A stretch of DNA of 64,000 nucleotides from RH-AL1 sp965277355 (GCA_965277355.1 CBDICN010000002.1:1922001-1986000), one strand, 5' to 3'. Numbered from the stretch's first letter, positions 34,591 to 42,669 are shown. Numbers and translations are program-made. The notes: generated by a model not told the origin, from the sequence alone.

Positions 34591-35221
34591 TAACCGATGA
34601 CGAGCTGGTCATCGCGCAGGGCAAAGAGAACCTTGATCGTCGCGACCTGTCATATATCGAAAAGGCTCTATTTGCGCGTCGCCTTGAGCACCAGGGCTTC
34701 GACCGCACTGTGATCATGACGGCGTTGTCGACCGATAAAGGCGATTTGAGCCGCTACATCACTGTCGCGCGGGCAATCCCCGAGCGTGTGGCGCGAGCTA
34801 TTGGCCCGGCGGGCAGAGCAGGGCGTGCGCGCTGGACAGCCTTGGCAGACCGTCTCGCAATGCCGCGTACCGAGAAGGCGGTCGATAGCGCTCTTGCGAG
34901 CGACGAGTTTAGACGCCTCGACAGCGATGGCCGCTTTGCATTGCTGTTCGGCGTCTTGACCAAGAAGGACAAGACGACAGCCGTGGAAGCCAAGCCATGG
35001 ACGAACGCCCATGGTCAAAAAGCCGGCCGCGTCGAACACCGATCAGATCGTACGGTCCTTGTCATCGATGAGAACGTGGTGCCCGCCTTTGGGCACTTTG
35101 TCGCCGACAGGCTCGACGAGCTGTATGCCCAGTTTCTGAAGGAAAGTTCCAAGGAACAGGGCTGAATCACCGAAGGCGACCTTCTCGTCGCCTTTGCTCG
35201 CAACAGGAGACAAACCGGCAA

Positions 35222-35273
35222 AAGAAAAAGGCCCCCGAAACGAATTCCGGAAGCCCCTTCTCGTCATTTGGCG
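35222..35273 (-). ncRNA. repABC counter-transcribed RNA (incompatibility antisense RNA)
   Basis: In the repB-repC gap the minus strand has TTGACT (35303-35308) and GATTCT (35280-35285) separated by exactly 17 bases, a sigma-70-type promoter. About 50 bases on, a GC-rich stem beginning GGGGCTTCCGGAATTCG and closed by CGGGGGCC is followed by TTTTTCTTTT, a rho-independent terminator. This is the position and shape of the small antisense RNA that controls repC translation in repABC plasmids. Ends are approximate. Confidence 0.8.
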
Positions 35274-35376
35274 ATTTCGAGAATCGCACTTTCGCGAATC
35301 ACAGTCAACAGCCTCGTGAATAATTAAGCGTCGTTTCGGCGAGCAGATTTTCTTTGCCCAATTGAAGGCAAGGACC

Positions 35377-36591
35377 ATGGAACAGGAATACCCGACGACC
35401 CCCTTCGGGGGCCGAACGATGTCGCTTGCCATGGTGGCAGGTCAGATCACGGCGCGGGAATGTCCTCAGGACCGACCCGCGCACAAATGGAAGTTGTTTC
35501 GGTCAATCACAGAGTGCAAGGACGCGCTCGGCGTGTCCGACCGCGCGCTCGCCGTGCTGAACGCGTTACTCACCTGTCTGCCCGACACCGTGATGACCGC
35601 CGGGCCCGACCTCACGGTTTTTCCGTCGAATGCGCAGCTTTCGTTGCGGACCAACGGCATGCCCGAAACGACCCTGCGCCGCCATCTCGCGGTTCTGGTC
35701 AACGCTCAGCTGATCATTCGCAGGGACAGTCCGAACGGCAAGCGCTATGCGAGGCGAGGGGAGGGCGGGAGCATCGAACAGGCCTACGGCTTCGATGTGA
35801 CGCCGATTCTGGCTCGAGCCGAGGAGTTCGAGAACCTAGCCGCGGAGATCCGGCAGGAACGCCGCGTCGCGGCCTTGGCGCGCGAACGCGTTTCAATCTT
35901 GCGGCGCGACATCGCCAAGATGATCGCCTTCGGGCTCGAGGAAGGCATTCAGGCGGATTGGCAGGCCTTCCATGCGGCCTTCCTGCGCCTTAGTGGCAGG
36001 CTCCCGCGGTTCGTGACAGGTGCAACCCTTGAGCCCCTAGCGGCGGAGCTTTATGCCCTCGCCCTCGAGATCGGCAAGGTGTTGGAATCTCACGTCTCTG
36101 CACAGAATCCGGATGGCAATGACAGCCATTCCGGCGCGCATTATCAGAATTCAAATACAGACCCCTTAAATGAACTTGAACCTGGCTTCTCGAGACGCCC
36201 GGGGGCGAAGTCCGAGCCCGACCCTCAACCATCCAGATCGCCATCAAAAGGGTTTCCTCTTGGGATGATCCTCAGGGCCTGTCCCGACATCGCGATGTAC
36301 AATCGTCACGGCATTTCCAGCTGGCAGGATTTGGTCGCGACCGCCGGAACGGTGCGCAGCGCGCTCGGGATCAGTCCCAGCGCCTGGGATGAAGCGCTGA
36401 AGGCCATGGGTGACGCGGATGCCGCGGTGACAATCGCCGCGATCCTGCAGCGGGCCGAGGAGATCAAGAGCCCAGGCGGATATCTCCGTGGCCTGACTGC
36501 CAAAGCGGCGGCGGGACAATTCTCGACGGGACCGATGATCATGGCGTTGATGCGCCGGCAAACGCCCAAACCCACTGCTGTCGCTTCCTGA
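35377..36591 (+). CDS. repC: Replication initiator RepC of a repABC replicon
   Basis: RepC binds the origin, which in this family lies inside its own gene, and is the only protein strictly needed for replication. The 404 residues from ATG 35377 begin EQEYPTTPFGGRTMSLAMVA and show LGVSDRALAVLNALLTCLPD, PSNAQLSLRTNGMPETTLRR (winged helix) and the C-terminal PGGYLRGLTAKAAAGQFSTG. It is complete. AAGGCAAGG precedes the start. An AT-rich stretch near 36130-36170 within the gene is the usual place of the origin. It is the only intact gene of the three. Confidence 0.92.
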   Translation: MEQEYPTTPFGGRTMSLAMVAGQITARECPQDRPAHKWKLFRSITECKDALGVSDRALAVLNALLTCLPDTVMTAGPDLTVFPSNAQLSLRTNGMPETTLRRHLAVLVNAQLIIRRDSPNGKRYARRGEGGSIEQAYGFDVTPILARAEEFENLAAEIRQERRVAALARERVSILRRDIAKMIAFGLEEGIQADWQAFHAAFLRLSGRLPRFVTGATLEPLAAELYALALEIGKVLESHVSAQNPDGNDSHSGAHYQNSNTDPLNELEPGFSRRPGAKSEPDPQPSRSPSKGFPLGMILRACPDIAMYNRHGISSWQDLVATAGTVRSALGISPSAWDEALKAMGDADAAVTIAAILQRAEEIKSPGGYLRGLTAKAAAGQFSTGPMIMALMRRQTPKPTAVAS

Positions 36592-36678
36592 TACGTGTCA
36601 TGAAGAGGCCTCCGTTGAAAGTTATGATGCGTTCGTGCTACACAAAAGTCGCTTAGAGTAGCGCGAAGCTAGCAAAAG

Positions 36679-37014
36679 ATGCCAACACCCCATTATCCAT
36701 CGGCTGCGGTGCGTCGGGTTCTCCGCGCGCTCGGAACGGACATTCATGACGCCCGTCGACGGCGACATCTCCCCATGGGAGTCGTCGCCGAACGGGCGTT
36801 TACCTCCCGCACGACGTTGCAGCGGATCGAGGAGGGCGATCCTAGCGTCGGCATTGGCATCTACGCCGCCGTGCTCCAGGCGCTCGGGTTGCTGGAAGGC
36901 TTAGGCCAGATCGCCGATGCGAGCCATGACAGTGTCGGGCAGGCACTCGCGGTCGCTAACCTGCCGGAGCGAGTGCGTTTACGGCGAGCATCGGCCAGGC
37001 CATCCAATGGCTGA
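36679..37014 (+). CDS. XRE-family regulator, HipB-like antitoxin
   Basis: The 111-residue protein has a helix-turn-helix (RRRRHLPMGVVAERAFTSRT followed by TLQRIEEGDPSVGIGIYAAV) of the XRE type and overlaps the following hipA-like gene by 8 bases. In this arrangement it would bind the promoter and inhibit the HipA kinase. A tail of about 25 residues rich in arginine ends the protein. No operator was clearly seen in the 87 bases upstream. Confidence 0.85.
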   Translation: MPTPHYPSAAVRRVLRALGTDIHDARRRRHLPMGVVAERAFTSRTTLQRIEEGDPSVGIGIYAAVLQALGLLEGLGQIADASHDSVGQALAVANLPERVRLRRASARPSNG

Positions 37015-38254
37015 CGTCGAAGTCCATATCGATCTTGATCGACGGAGCCACCGCGTGGGTCTCCTGCGGCGCCAAGCTGCGCGCCGTGCTGAGACCGTCA
37101 CGTTCGAATATGACGAGGCGTGGCTTCGCGACGGCAAGCGTTTCTCGATCGAGCCCGCGCTCGCCCTGACCCGCGGATTGTTTCCGCCCGCGAAAGGCCA
37201 AGCCATTTTTGGCTCGATCGGCGACTCCGCACCCGACACGTGGGGACGACGGCTCATGCAGCGGGCCGAGCGACGGCACGCCGAGCGCGACGGACGGTCT
37301 GTTCGGACGCTTTCGGAGATCGACTATCTGCTTGGTGTCGCGGACGAAACGCGGCTTGGCGCGCTGCGCTTCAGATGGGTCGGCGACAACGGCTTTCAGA
37401 CACCCCCTCGTGCCGGTGTGCCGGCGCTGATCGAACTTGGACGGCTGCTCCAGATCACCGAGCGGATCCTGCGGGACGAGGAAACCGACGACGACTTGCG
37501 GATCATCTTCGCGCCGGGGTCATCGCTCGGGGGCGCGCGTCCCAAAGCGTCGGTCGTCGACCAAAACGGTCATCTGTCGATCGCCAAGTTCCCGAAAGAG
37601 ACTGACGAATACAGCATCGAGACGTGGGAGGAGATAGCGTTGCGGCTCGCCGATCGGGCCGGCATCGTCACCCCTCACCACGAGCTCGTCGAGGTCGCGG
37701 GGAAGGCCGTGCTTCTATCGCGGCGTTTCGATCGAATTGATGGCGCGCGAATTCCGTTTCTATCGGCGATGGCGATGACCGGATCGACTGACGGTGAGCG
37801 CGGCAGCTATCCCGAATTGGTGGACGCGCTGACCAATCATGGCGTTCGGGCCAAGGCCGATGCCCAGGAGCTTTATCGACGCATGGTCTTCAACGTCCTT
37901 GTCTCGAACGTCGACGATCATCTGCGCAATCATGGCTTCCTGTGGGTGGATCGTAACGGCTGGTCGCTGTCGCCGGCCTACGACCTCAATCCGACTCCGA
38001 CCGATCTGAAGGCGCGCGTTCTCACGACCAACATCGACCTCGACGAAGGAACCTGTTCGCTCGACCTTGTCGAGAGCGCTGCCGGTTACTTCGGGTTGTC
38101 TTTGGTCGCGGCCAGAGAGGTGATCCGCAGCGTCGCCGCAGCGACCTCAAGATGGCGAACGATAGCGGCCGAGGCGGACGCTCGGGCGTCGGAAATCAAT
38201 CGGATGTCCAGCGCATTTGAGCATGACGATCTCAAGCGAGCGTTGGTGCTGTGA
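37007..38254 (+). CDS. hipA: HipA-like serine/threonine kinase toxin
   Basis: HipA kinases phosphorylate aminoacyl-tRNA synthetases (GltX in E. coli) and stop growth. The 415-residue protein has PPAKGQAIFGSIGDSAPDTW in the N-terminal subdomain, the loop GSSLGGARPKASV that binds ATP, the catalytic NVLVSNVDDHLRNHGFLW and the metal-binding SPAYDLNPTP. All key residues are present, so it looks active. The partner HipB-like gene overlaps its start. Position between replicon genes and defence genes suggests a plasmid-maintenance or defence role. Confidence 0.88.
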   Translation: MADVEVHIDLDRRSHRVGLLRRQAARRAETVTFEYDEAWLRDGKRFSIEPALALTRGLFPPAKGQAIFGSIGDSAPDTWGRRLMQRAERRHAERDGRSVRTLSEIDYLLGVADETRLGALRFRWVGDNGFQTPPRAGVPALIELGRLLQITERILRDEETDDDLRIIFAPGSSLGGARPKASVVDQNGHLSIAKFPKETDEYSIETWEEIALRLADRAGIVTPHHELVEVAGKAVLLSRRFDRIDGARIPFLSAMAMTGSTDGERGSYPELVDALTNHGVRAKADAQELYRRMVFNVLVSNVDDHLRNHGFLWVDRNGWSLSPAYDLNPTPTDLKARVLTTNIDLDEGTCSLDLVESAAGYFGLSLVAAREVIRSVAAATSRWRTIAAEADARASEINRMSSAFEHDDLKRALVL

Positions 38255-38279
38255 TCGACGGAGAAGCTCGAAAGCTGCA

Positions 38280-38501
38280 TCAGCGCACCAGCCTGGGAGA
38301 TGTGAGGGTGTAGGCCGCGATCAGTCGGTAGAGCGTCGCCTGGCTCAGGCCAAGCTCGTTCGCGACCTCTCGGATATCTGCAGTTCGAATACGGCCGTCA
38401 TGGCGCCCGAGCAACGCCCGGATCGCTTCGTGGCGCTGCAAGCCCTCGGCCCAACGAGGAGTCTGCTCGGGGTCCTTCTCACGCGAATTCTTCGACCGCA
38501 C
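38280..38501 (-). pseudogene. Fragment of a TniA/TnsB-like transposase (N-terminal helix-turn-helix)
   Basis: The 73-residue frame reads RWAEGLQRHEAIRALLGRHD, TADIREVANELGLSQATLYR and LIAAY, the N-terminal DNA-binding part of Mu-type TniA/TnsB transposases, then ends in unrelated sequence (TLTSPRLVR). The integrase core is missing. The upstream DNA (38502-38664) looks like the matching transposon end. It is different from the tniA at 45507. Confidence 0.6.
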
Positions 38502-38664
38502 GAGGGCCTCGAATCAGGAGTGACTCTCACGGTCAAAATTCTCGGATAAGCTGGCCCAGGACAATCGATTTTCTCAGGTTAAGCGTTTTTCTCACCGGCA
38601 ATCTGGCACCGTAAGATCCTGAAATCGCTCAAAGCCGATTCTCAGGATTACGTGTCCGCTAACA
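38502..38664. repeat. Terminal region of a Tn7-like (tni) transposon remnant
   Basis: The stretch holds several similar short motifs: TTCTCGGATAAG, TTTTCTCAGGTTAAG, TTTTTCTCACC and TTCTCAGGATTACG, typical of the multiple transposase-binding sites at tni/Tn7-like ends. It ends in ACA at 38662-38664 (TGT at the terminus when read from outside), exactly where the DUF2235 reading frame stops matching its family. Confidence 0.6.
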
Positions 38665-38882
38665 TAGGCGTCGACGATGTTGGCGAGCAGCCCCTTGCCG
38701 AAGAGTCCGCCGCTCCACTTCTCCCGCCTGGTGGTGCCGACGCCCGGGTCGTAGTGGACGATCTGCACGACGCCGTCGGCCGTCACCGGCGTTACGCTCT
38801 GCGCCGTGATCACGACGTTGGTCGGGTGGGGCGCGTCGAGGCGGTTCTACGTGCCGTCGAAGCAGAAGACTAAGCGCTTCAT
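38665..38882 (-). pseudogene. DUF2235 hydrolase (Tle1-like) gene, truncated and with an amber codon
   Basis: From ATG 38882 the minus strand reads MKRLVFCFDGT, a TAG, then NRLDAPHPTNVV and DGVVQIVHYDPGVGTTRREK then GLFGKGLLANIVDAY. In DUF2235 proteins (lipase-like, some are type VI phospholipase effectors) the residue after FDGT is a tryptophan, so TGG has become TAG. After DAY the gene is cut by the transposon end at 38664; the catalytic GFSRGA part is gone. Confidence 0.8.
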
Positions 38883-39158
38883 AGGACCTCCGTCACGACT
38901 GCATGACAAGTCGGCCGGAAATTGCTCGACCGAGCTGCCGACCGGAAATATACAATGGTTGGTCGAACCGATCGCACCTAACCCTACCGATGCGCATTTC
39001 GCGACCTCCGTGATCGCTCTTTCTGCGCGGTACGGCACCCGCGAGCGTCGCACCGATGGACACCGGCCATCCCGCCGACATCGTCGAGCGCGTCGCGCTC
39101 CGGTTTCGCCAAAACCCCCCTTCGGCGGCGGCCGACGCGTCGGCCGCGGCGGGGCAGC
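38883..39158. other. Gap between the DUF2235 remnant and the ubiquitin-like operon
   Basis: The 276 bases contain no recognised gene. A 41-residue plus-strand frame from ATG 39055 (DTGHPADIVERVALRFRQNP) has no identity I can name. The region downstream of DUF6527 should contain the operon terminator; a GC-rich inverted stretch (GGCCGACGCGTCGGCC at 39127-39142) is a possible one. Confidence 0.35.
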
Positions 39159-39569
39159 TCACAGACCCAAAAGCGACTTGAGTCTTCCGTAAAGTCTTGC
39201 GATCGCCACCCTAGCCCGATCGAGCCAGGACCGCCGCTTGGCATCATCCGCCGCATGCCGCGCGATCTGGGCGTTCATGACCGATGAAGCCAGCTCTTCG
39301 GAGAAAGCCGGTAGCCACTCGACCTCTCCTCCACTGATCACGAAGTGCGACTTGCACGGCGCATCGCACACGCTGATGGACGGGTGTACGGTCGCGAGCC
39401 CACCATCGGATGTCACCCTGTGGCTGTCAGGCACGAGGAGACTGACGCGATGCCCACAGCCGCACGCGCAGAGCAACGCGCCGATCTCGTACTCCTCGCT
39501 GTGGTAGACGATTCCCCCGGGGAGCGGTTTCGGAATGCGGTCGACCGCTTCGTACAGGTACCTCATCAT
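39159..39569 (-). CDS. DUF6527 family protein (zinc-binding) of the ubiquitin-like operon
   Basis: This 136-residue protein (tandem ATGs at 39569 and 39566) has a cysteine/histidine pattern: CACGCGHRVSLLVPDSHR in the first half and CDAPCKSHFVISGGEVEW in the second, consistent with a small zinc-bound fold. The C-terminal tail is helical and basic (KRRSWLDRARVAIARLYGRL). DUF6527 genes occur beside multiubiquitin and ThiF genes in bacterial ubiquitin-like loci, so it is probably part of that system; its activity is not known to me. It starts 11 bases after the ThiF stop and is the last gene of the operon. Confidence 0.8.
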   Translation of the reverse strand: MMRYLYEAVDRIPKPLPGGIVYHSEEYEIGALLCACGCGHRVSLLVPDSHRVTSDGGLATVHPSISVCDAPCKSHFVISGGEVEWLPAFSEELASSVMNAQIARHAADDAKRRSWLDRARVAIARLYGRLKSLLGL

Positions 39570-39580
39570 GTCCGCTTCTC

Positions 39581-40765
39581 TTACTCGATCCTGCCGTCCA
39601 CGGTATCGAAGATGCTCGATGTCGACGGACAATCGCGGTCGAAGATCCCGAAGTGCTGCTTGAAGCGGATGACCGCCATCGTCGCGTTCAACGCGTTCAG
39701 CTCGGTGATCTGGCCTTGCTTCCGGTACTCGTCGTCCTTGGCGTTCTCGACCGGCAAGCGCACGGTGCCGACATTGTCGTCGAACGCCCGCCGGTCCAAG
39801 CCCGTGATGCGGACGAAGCCAGCGAGACCGACGCGCGAGCGGTTCAGCCCCATGCCGCAATCGACGAACGGGACCTCGTTGCTACTCGCCCAGTTAGTGA
39901 TGAGGCGACGAGCCGGTCCATCGTCCACGGAAACGAAGACGAAATCGAAGTCCTTGAGGCGCGCGACGTTGTCCGACGTGATCCGCTCCGCGACGGGCTC
40001 GATGCCCGCATGCCACTGATCGTACTGCTGTGACAGGGCCTGGACCTTCAGTTTTCCGATGGCGCCCGGCACGAAGCCGGGAAACCTGAAGATCGTGTGC
40101 ACATGAACGATGTCGTCGTCGAACAGCGTGATCCGCTCGAGGTGGGTGCGCGCCACGAGGTCGAGGATGTAAGAACCCGTTCCGCCAAGACCGACGATGG
40201 CGATCTTCTTGCCGCACAGCAGCGTCGAAAGATCGTTCATGTGGTAGCGCGACGACATCGTGTCGGGGAAGCGGAGCGGCGAGCCCTGCTCCACCGCCTT
40301 GGCCGCGATCCCGCCGAGGGGCGTCGCCTGTGGGAAGGCTGCGAGCGCCGGCGCGGTGATCGTCTCGAGATAGGTTTGCAGCTTCTCTTCGAAGGACGAG
40401 TAGCCGCGCATGGCGCCGTTGCGATCGTGCAGCTTGAACGAGAACGAATGGTCGGTGACGAGGTCGGGCGTGATTACGACGCGATGCGGGCAACCGCCGA
40501 GCCGAAGTTCGCGGCCCTCCTGGTCGCAAGGCCGGCTGCCGCGCCACCAGACCTGATGGTTGGATGGCGGGTCGATCACGGCCCCGTTCAGGTCGACGGG
40601 ACTCGCCCAGATCCCGTGCTGAAGTCCACCGTCCTTGTCGAGGTAGGGCAGCCCGTAGAAGACGAGATACCCGCCGACGAAGTCGATCGAGTAGCCCATC
40701 TCCTCGTAGCTTTTCAGGATCGGATTATGATTCGCCAGTTCCTGCGATCCGAAAGCGCATGCCAT
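39581..40765 (-). CDS. ThiF/E1-like adenylyltransferase with N-terminal E2-like region
   Basis: E1-type enzymes adenylate the C-terminus of a ubiquitin-like protein. The 394 residues divide into an N-terminal region of about 165 residues (GYLVFYGLPYLDKDGGLQHG, then VVITPDLVTDHSFSFKLHD) that resembles the DUF6791-type domain found in bacterial E1 fusions, and a C-terminal ThiF domain with the nucleotide motif IAIVGLGGTGSYILDLVART near residue 190, the Asp in ITLFDDDIVHVHTIFR, and VDCGMGLNRSR. No clear catalytic cysteine in an E2 context is obvious. Its start overlaps the multiubiquitin gene by 41 bases. Confidence 0.88.
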   Translation of the reverse strand: MACAFGSQELANHNPILKSYEEMGYSIDFVGGYLVFYGLPYLDKDGGLQHGIWASPVDLNGAVIDPPSNHQVWWRGSRPCDQEGRELRLGGCPHRVVITPDLVTDHSFSFKLHDRNGAMRGYSSFEEKLQTYLETITAPALAAFPQATPLGGIAAKAVEQGSPLRFPDTMSSRYHMNDLSTLLCGKKIAIVGLGGTGSYILDLVARTHLERITLFDDDIVHVHTIFRFPGFVPGAIGKLKVQALSQQYDQWHAGIEPVAERITSDNVARLKDFDFVFVSVDDGPARRLITNWASSNEVPFVDCGMGLNRSRVGLAGFVRITGLDRRAFDDNVGTVRLPVENAKDDEYRKQGQITELNALNATMAVIRFKQHFGIFDRDCPSTSSIFDTVDGRIE

Positions 40766-41177
40766 CCTTCAGCTCCACCTTCTGGCCGGGGGCCAGGACG
40801 CCGCTCAGGTTCGAATTCGGTCCGTACGAATACTTGACGAGATATTCGTTAGAAGGCTTGCCGCCGCTGCCGACGTAGAGGTCGACGATCCGGGCGTAGG
40901 TGATGTCCCTTGTGTCCAGTTCGTGATCGTCGCCGTTGACGAGGATCTCGATGAATTCCTGACTGTAGAAGTGCGCATCCGACGTCAGCTGCAGGATGGT
41001 CTCGTCGCGCGGGATCCGCTCGTCCTCGTCATCGCCCTCGACCTCGCGGTAGAGGTTCTCGCGTCGGCCGATGCCGGCGAGGGCGTACAGCGCTTCTCCG
41101 GTCGTCGGACTGTGAGAATGGGAGACCTCGCGGTTGATGTGGATGCGGATACTCCGCCCCTCGAAATTGACGTTCAT
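40725..41177 (-). CDS. Multiubiquitin-domain protein (tandem ubiquitin-like)
   Basis: The 150-residue protein starts at ATG 41177 behind a perfect AAAGGAGG. It has two ubiquitin-like units in tandem: residues about 5-75 (RSIRIHINREVSHSHSPTTG, ALYALAGI) and 78-150 (EFIEILVNGDDHELDTRDIT, YARIVDLYVGSGGKPSNEYL, ending LKDGMRFRIAGTGES). Multiubiquitin (PF14452-like) proteins occur with ThiF enzymes in bacteria. The C-terminus is GES, not the GG of eukaryotic ubiquitin, which leaves it unclear how it could be conjugated. It is the first gene of the operon. Confidence 0.85.
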   Translation of the reverse strand: MNVNFEGRSIRIHINREVSHSHSPTTGEALYALAGIGRRENLYREVEGDDEDERIPRDETILQLTSDAHFYSQEFIEILVNGDDHELDTRDITYARIVDLYVGSGGKPSNEYLVKYSYGPNSNLSGVLAPGQKVELKDGMRFRIAGTGES

Positions 41178-41297
41178 GTCGCCCTCCTTTCTCCGCTCGT
41201 GCGGCGCTTGATTTCCATCCTTCCGGGTGCAAGTTTGGTGTCCTGTCAGACAACAGCTTGACCAGAGGGGCTCTCCTACCGGAAGAATCACGCATAC

Positions 41298-41315
41298 GTT
41301 GTCTGCACAGACAAC
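41298..41315. promoter_or_regulatory. Palindromic operator between the ubiquitin-like operon and the XRE/ImmA genes
   Basis: GTTGTCTGCACAGACAAC has perfect 8 bp arms around a 2 bp centre. A second half-site CAGACAAC lies at 41247-41254, near the multiubiquitin start. Two related sites in a divergent promoter region, one near each gene, suggest that the XRE protein represses both directions. Confidence 0.6.
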
Positions 41316-41352
41316 AGATAGGAGTGCCGATGAGGCTTGTCAAGGAGGGCGG

Positions 41353-41739
41353 ATGCCCGAGCACGCGCTAGGCCAATGGCTGAGGGGGATGCGCGACGTC
41401 CGCGGTTTGAGCCTCAGGGACGTCGCGTCCCGCGGCGAGGTCGACCACGCCTACGTCCACAGGCTCGAGACGGGCGCGAAGGAGGCCCCTTCGGAGGAGG
41501 TGATCAACAAGCTGATCCTCGCGCTCGAACCGGCGCGACGCGACGAAGAGATACTGCGCTTCCTCGCCAAGCATCCGAACGTCGACGGCAGACTCGCGGA
41601 GTTCGCGAGGAACGACAGGAGCGTCACCCCCCAGGAATTCCACATGCTCACGACGGTGGTGAATCGCGGCGCGGCCCCCGACTACCCGGTCTCCCTGGAG
41701 CGCATTCGCCGCTTTATGCGCGAGGACGACGATGGATGA
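41353..41739 (+). CDS. XRE-family transcriptional regulator
   Basis: The 128-residue protein starts at ATG 41353 behind AAGGAGGG. The helix-turn-helix is LGQWLRGMRDVRGLSLRDVA, then EVDHAYVHRLETGAKEAPSE. It overlaps the next gene by 8 bases, the usual arrangement of XRE repressors with ImmA/IrrE peptidases, in which the peptidase cleaves the repressor on a signal. It is divergent from the multiubiquitin operon. Confidence 0.88.
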   Translation: MPEHALGQWLRGMRDVRGLSLRDVASRGEVDHAYVHRLETGAKEAPSEEVINKLILALEPARRDEEILRFLAKHPNVDGRLAEFARNDRSVTPQEFHMLTTVVNRGAAPDYPVSLERIRRFMREDDDG

Positions 41740-42595
41740 GTTCACGGTTTCCATGAAGGCGCGGGAATTCGTCGCCCGATGCGGGCCGCTGACACTCCCC
41801 GTCTCGGTGGAGGGCTACGCCAGCCAGATCGGCGGCATGGTCAAGCGCGAACCGCTTCAGGACGGCGAAGACGCTTGGTCGGTGAGGCTCCCTTCCGGAA
41901 AGTACCGCATCTGCGTCAACTGCGCGCACAACGAGCAGCGTCAGCGCTTCAGCGTCTGTCACGAGGTGGCGCACGATGTCCTGGGGATCGCAGCGGATCA
42001 TTCCGCGCCGAGCTGGAGCTTCGCGCGGCGGTCTCCCGGTGAGATCGCCTGCGACGTCTTCGCGGCGGAGCTGCTTCTCCCATACCGGCTGTTCAGGCCG
42101 AAAGTTGATGCCGTCGACTGCAACTTCGACGTGATCAGCAAGCTGGCCGACGAATGCGACGCGTCGCTGATTGCGACCGGTTCACGCTTCGCGACGTTCT
42201 CGCGCGACCTGTGCGCCTTCGTCCTGTCGGAAGGAGGAGTGGTCCGCTACAGCGCGCGCTCCGCATCGCTGCGCGAGGCCGGGGCGTGGATCAGGCCAGG
42301 GACCGACCTGCCGAGCGACTCCTTCAGCGCCCGCGTCCGGGCGGGCTCAGCACCTCGCGGTGCGGAAGAAGCCGATCCCGACCAATGGTTCGAGGGCTGG
42401 ACACGCGACGGATTGCTCTACGAGGATGTCCGACACGTCAACCGGTGGGATCAGACGCTCACGTTCCTGTGGTTCGACAATGAGGATCTGCCATCGCCGC
42501 GGGCTGAACGAGCGCGATGGGAGGATGGAACTCACGGCCTTCGAGAACTCGATGGACATCTTCCCTGGCCGGGACGGTCGAAGCGTCGTCGTTGA
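41732..42595 (+). CDS. ImmA/IrrE family metallo-endopeptidase
   Basis: The 287-residue protein has the zinc motif HEVAHD in the helix RFSVCHEVAHDVLGIA, and FAAELLLPYRLF with the glutamate that completes the site. ImmA cleaves the phage repressor ImmR, and IrrE/PprI cleaves the repressor DdrO on DNA damage. The partner here is the overlapping XRE gene. The C-terminal half (120 residues after the domain) is acidic and aromatic (DPDQWFEGWTRDGLLYEDVR) and may sense the signal. Confidence 0.88.
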   Translation: MDEFTVSMKAREFVARCGPLTLPVSVEGYASQIGGMVKREPLQDGEDAWSVRLPSGKYRICVNCAHNEQRQRFSVCHEVAHDVLGIAADHSAPSWSFARRSPGEIACDVFAAELLLPYRLFRPKVDAVDCNFDVISKLADECDASLIATGSRFATFSRDLCAFVLSEGGVVRYSARSASLREAGAWIRPGTDLPSDSFSARVRAGSAPRGAEEADPDQWFEGWTRDGLLYEDVRHVNRWDQTLTFLWFDNEDLPSPRAERARWEDGTHGLRELDGHLPWPGRSKRRR

Positions 42596-42669
42596 CCGCC
42601 ACCTCGGGTGCAGTAACCCCTACGGACCTTCCGCGGCATGTCCGCCCGCGAGCATCGAGATAACCGATT

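Larger units (their letters stand above)
33094..35165 (+). pseudogene. repB: repABC partition protein RepB, frameshifted and split by an IS630 element
   Basis: The 5' part (33094-33566) starts overlapping the repA stop (ATGA), encodes TIDTLFVRKADPTNSAVVSD, loses one base near 33314 and continues in the next frame as TGAAIIEIEPGQIDASMVTD and QQVPILVRPSPGA (ParB core). At the TA of codon CTA the IS630 element at 33567-34590 interrupts it. The rest (34593-35165) resumes exactly in frame with TDDELVIAQGKENLDRRDLS and ends in DRLDELYAQFLKESSKEQG. RepB binds parS. With two lesions it cannot be functional as read. Confidence 0.9.

Noticed and set aside
31920..36591. A working repABC plasmid origin with partition
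   Set aside because: repA and repB are broken as read, so only replication by RepC could remain; chromosomal genes are adjacent.
40773..41291. A longer multiubiquitin protein starting at 41291
   Set aside because: The ATG at 41177 has a perfect ribosome site and starts the fold; the upstream extension crosses the promoter region and has no domain.
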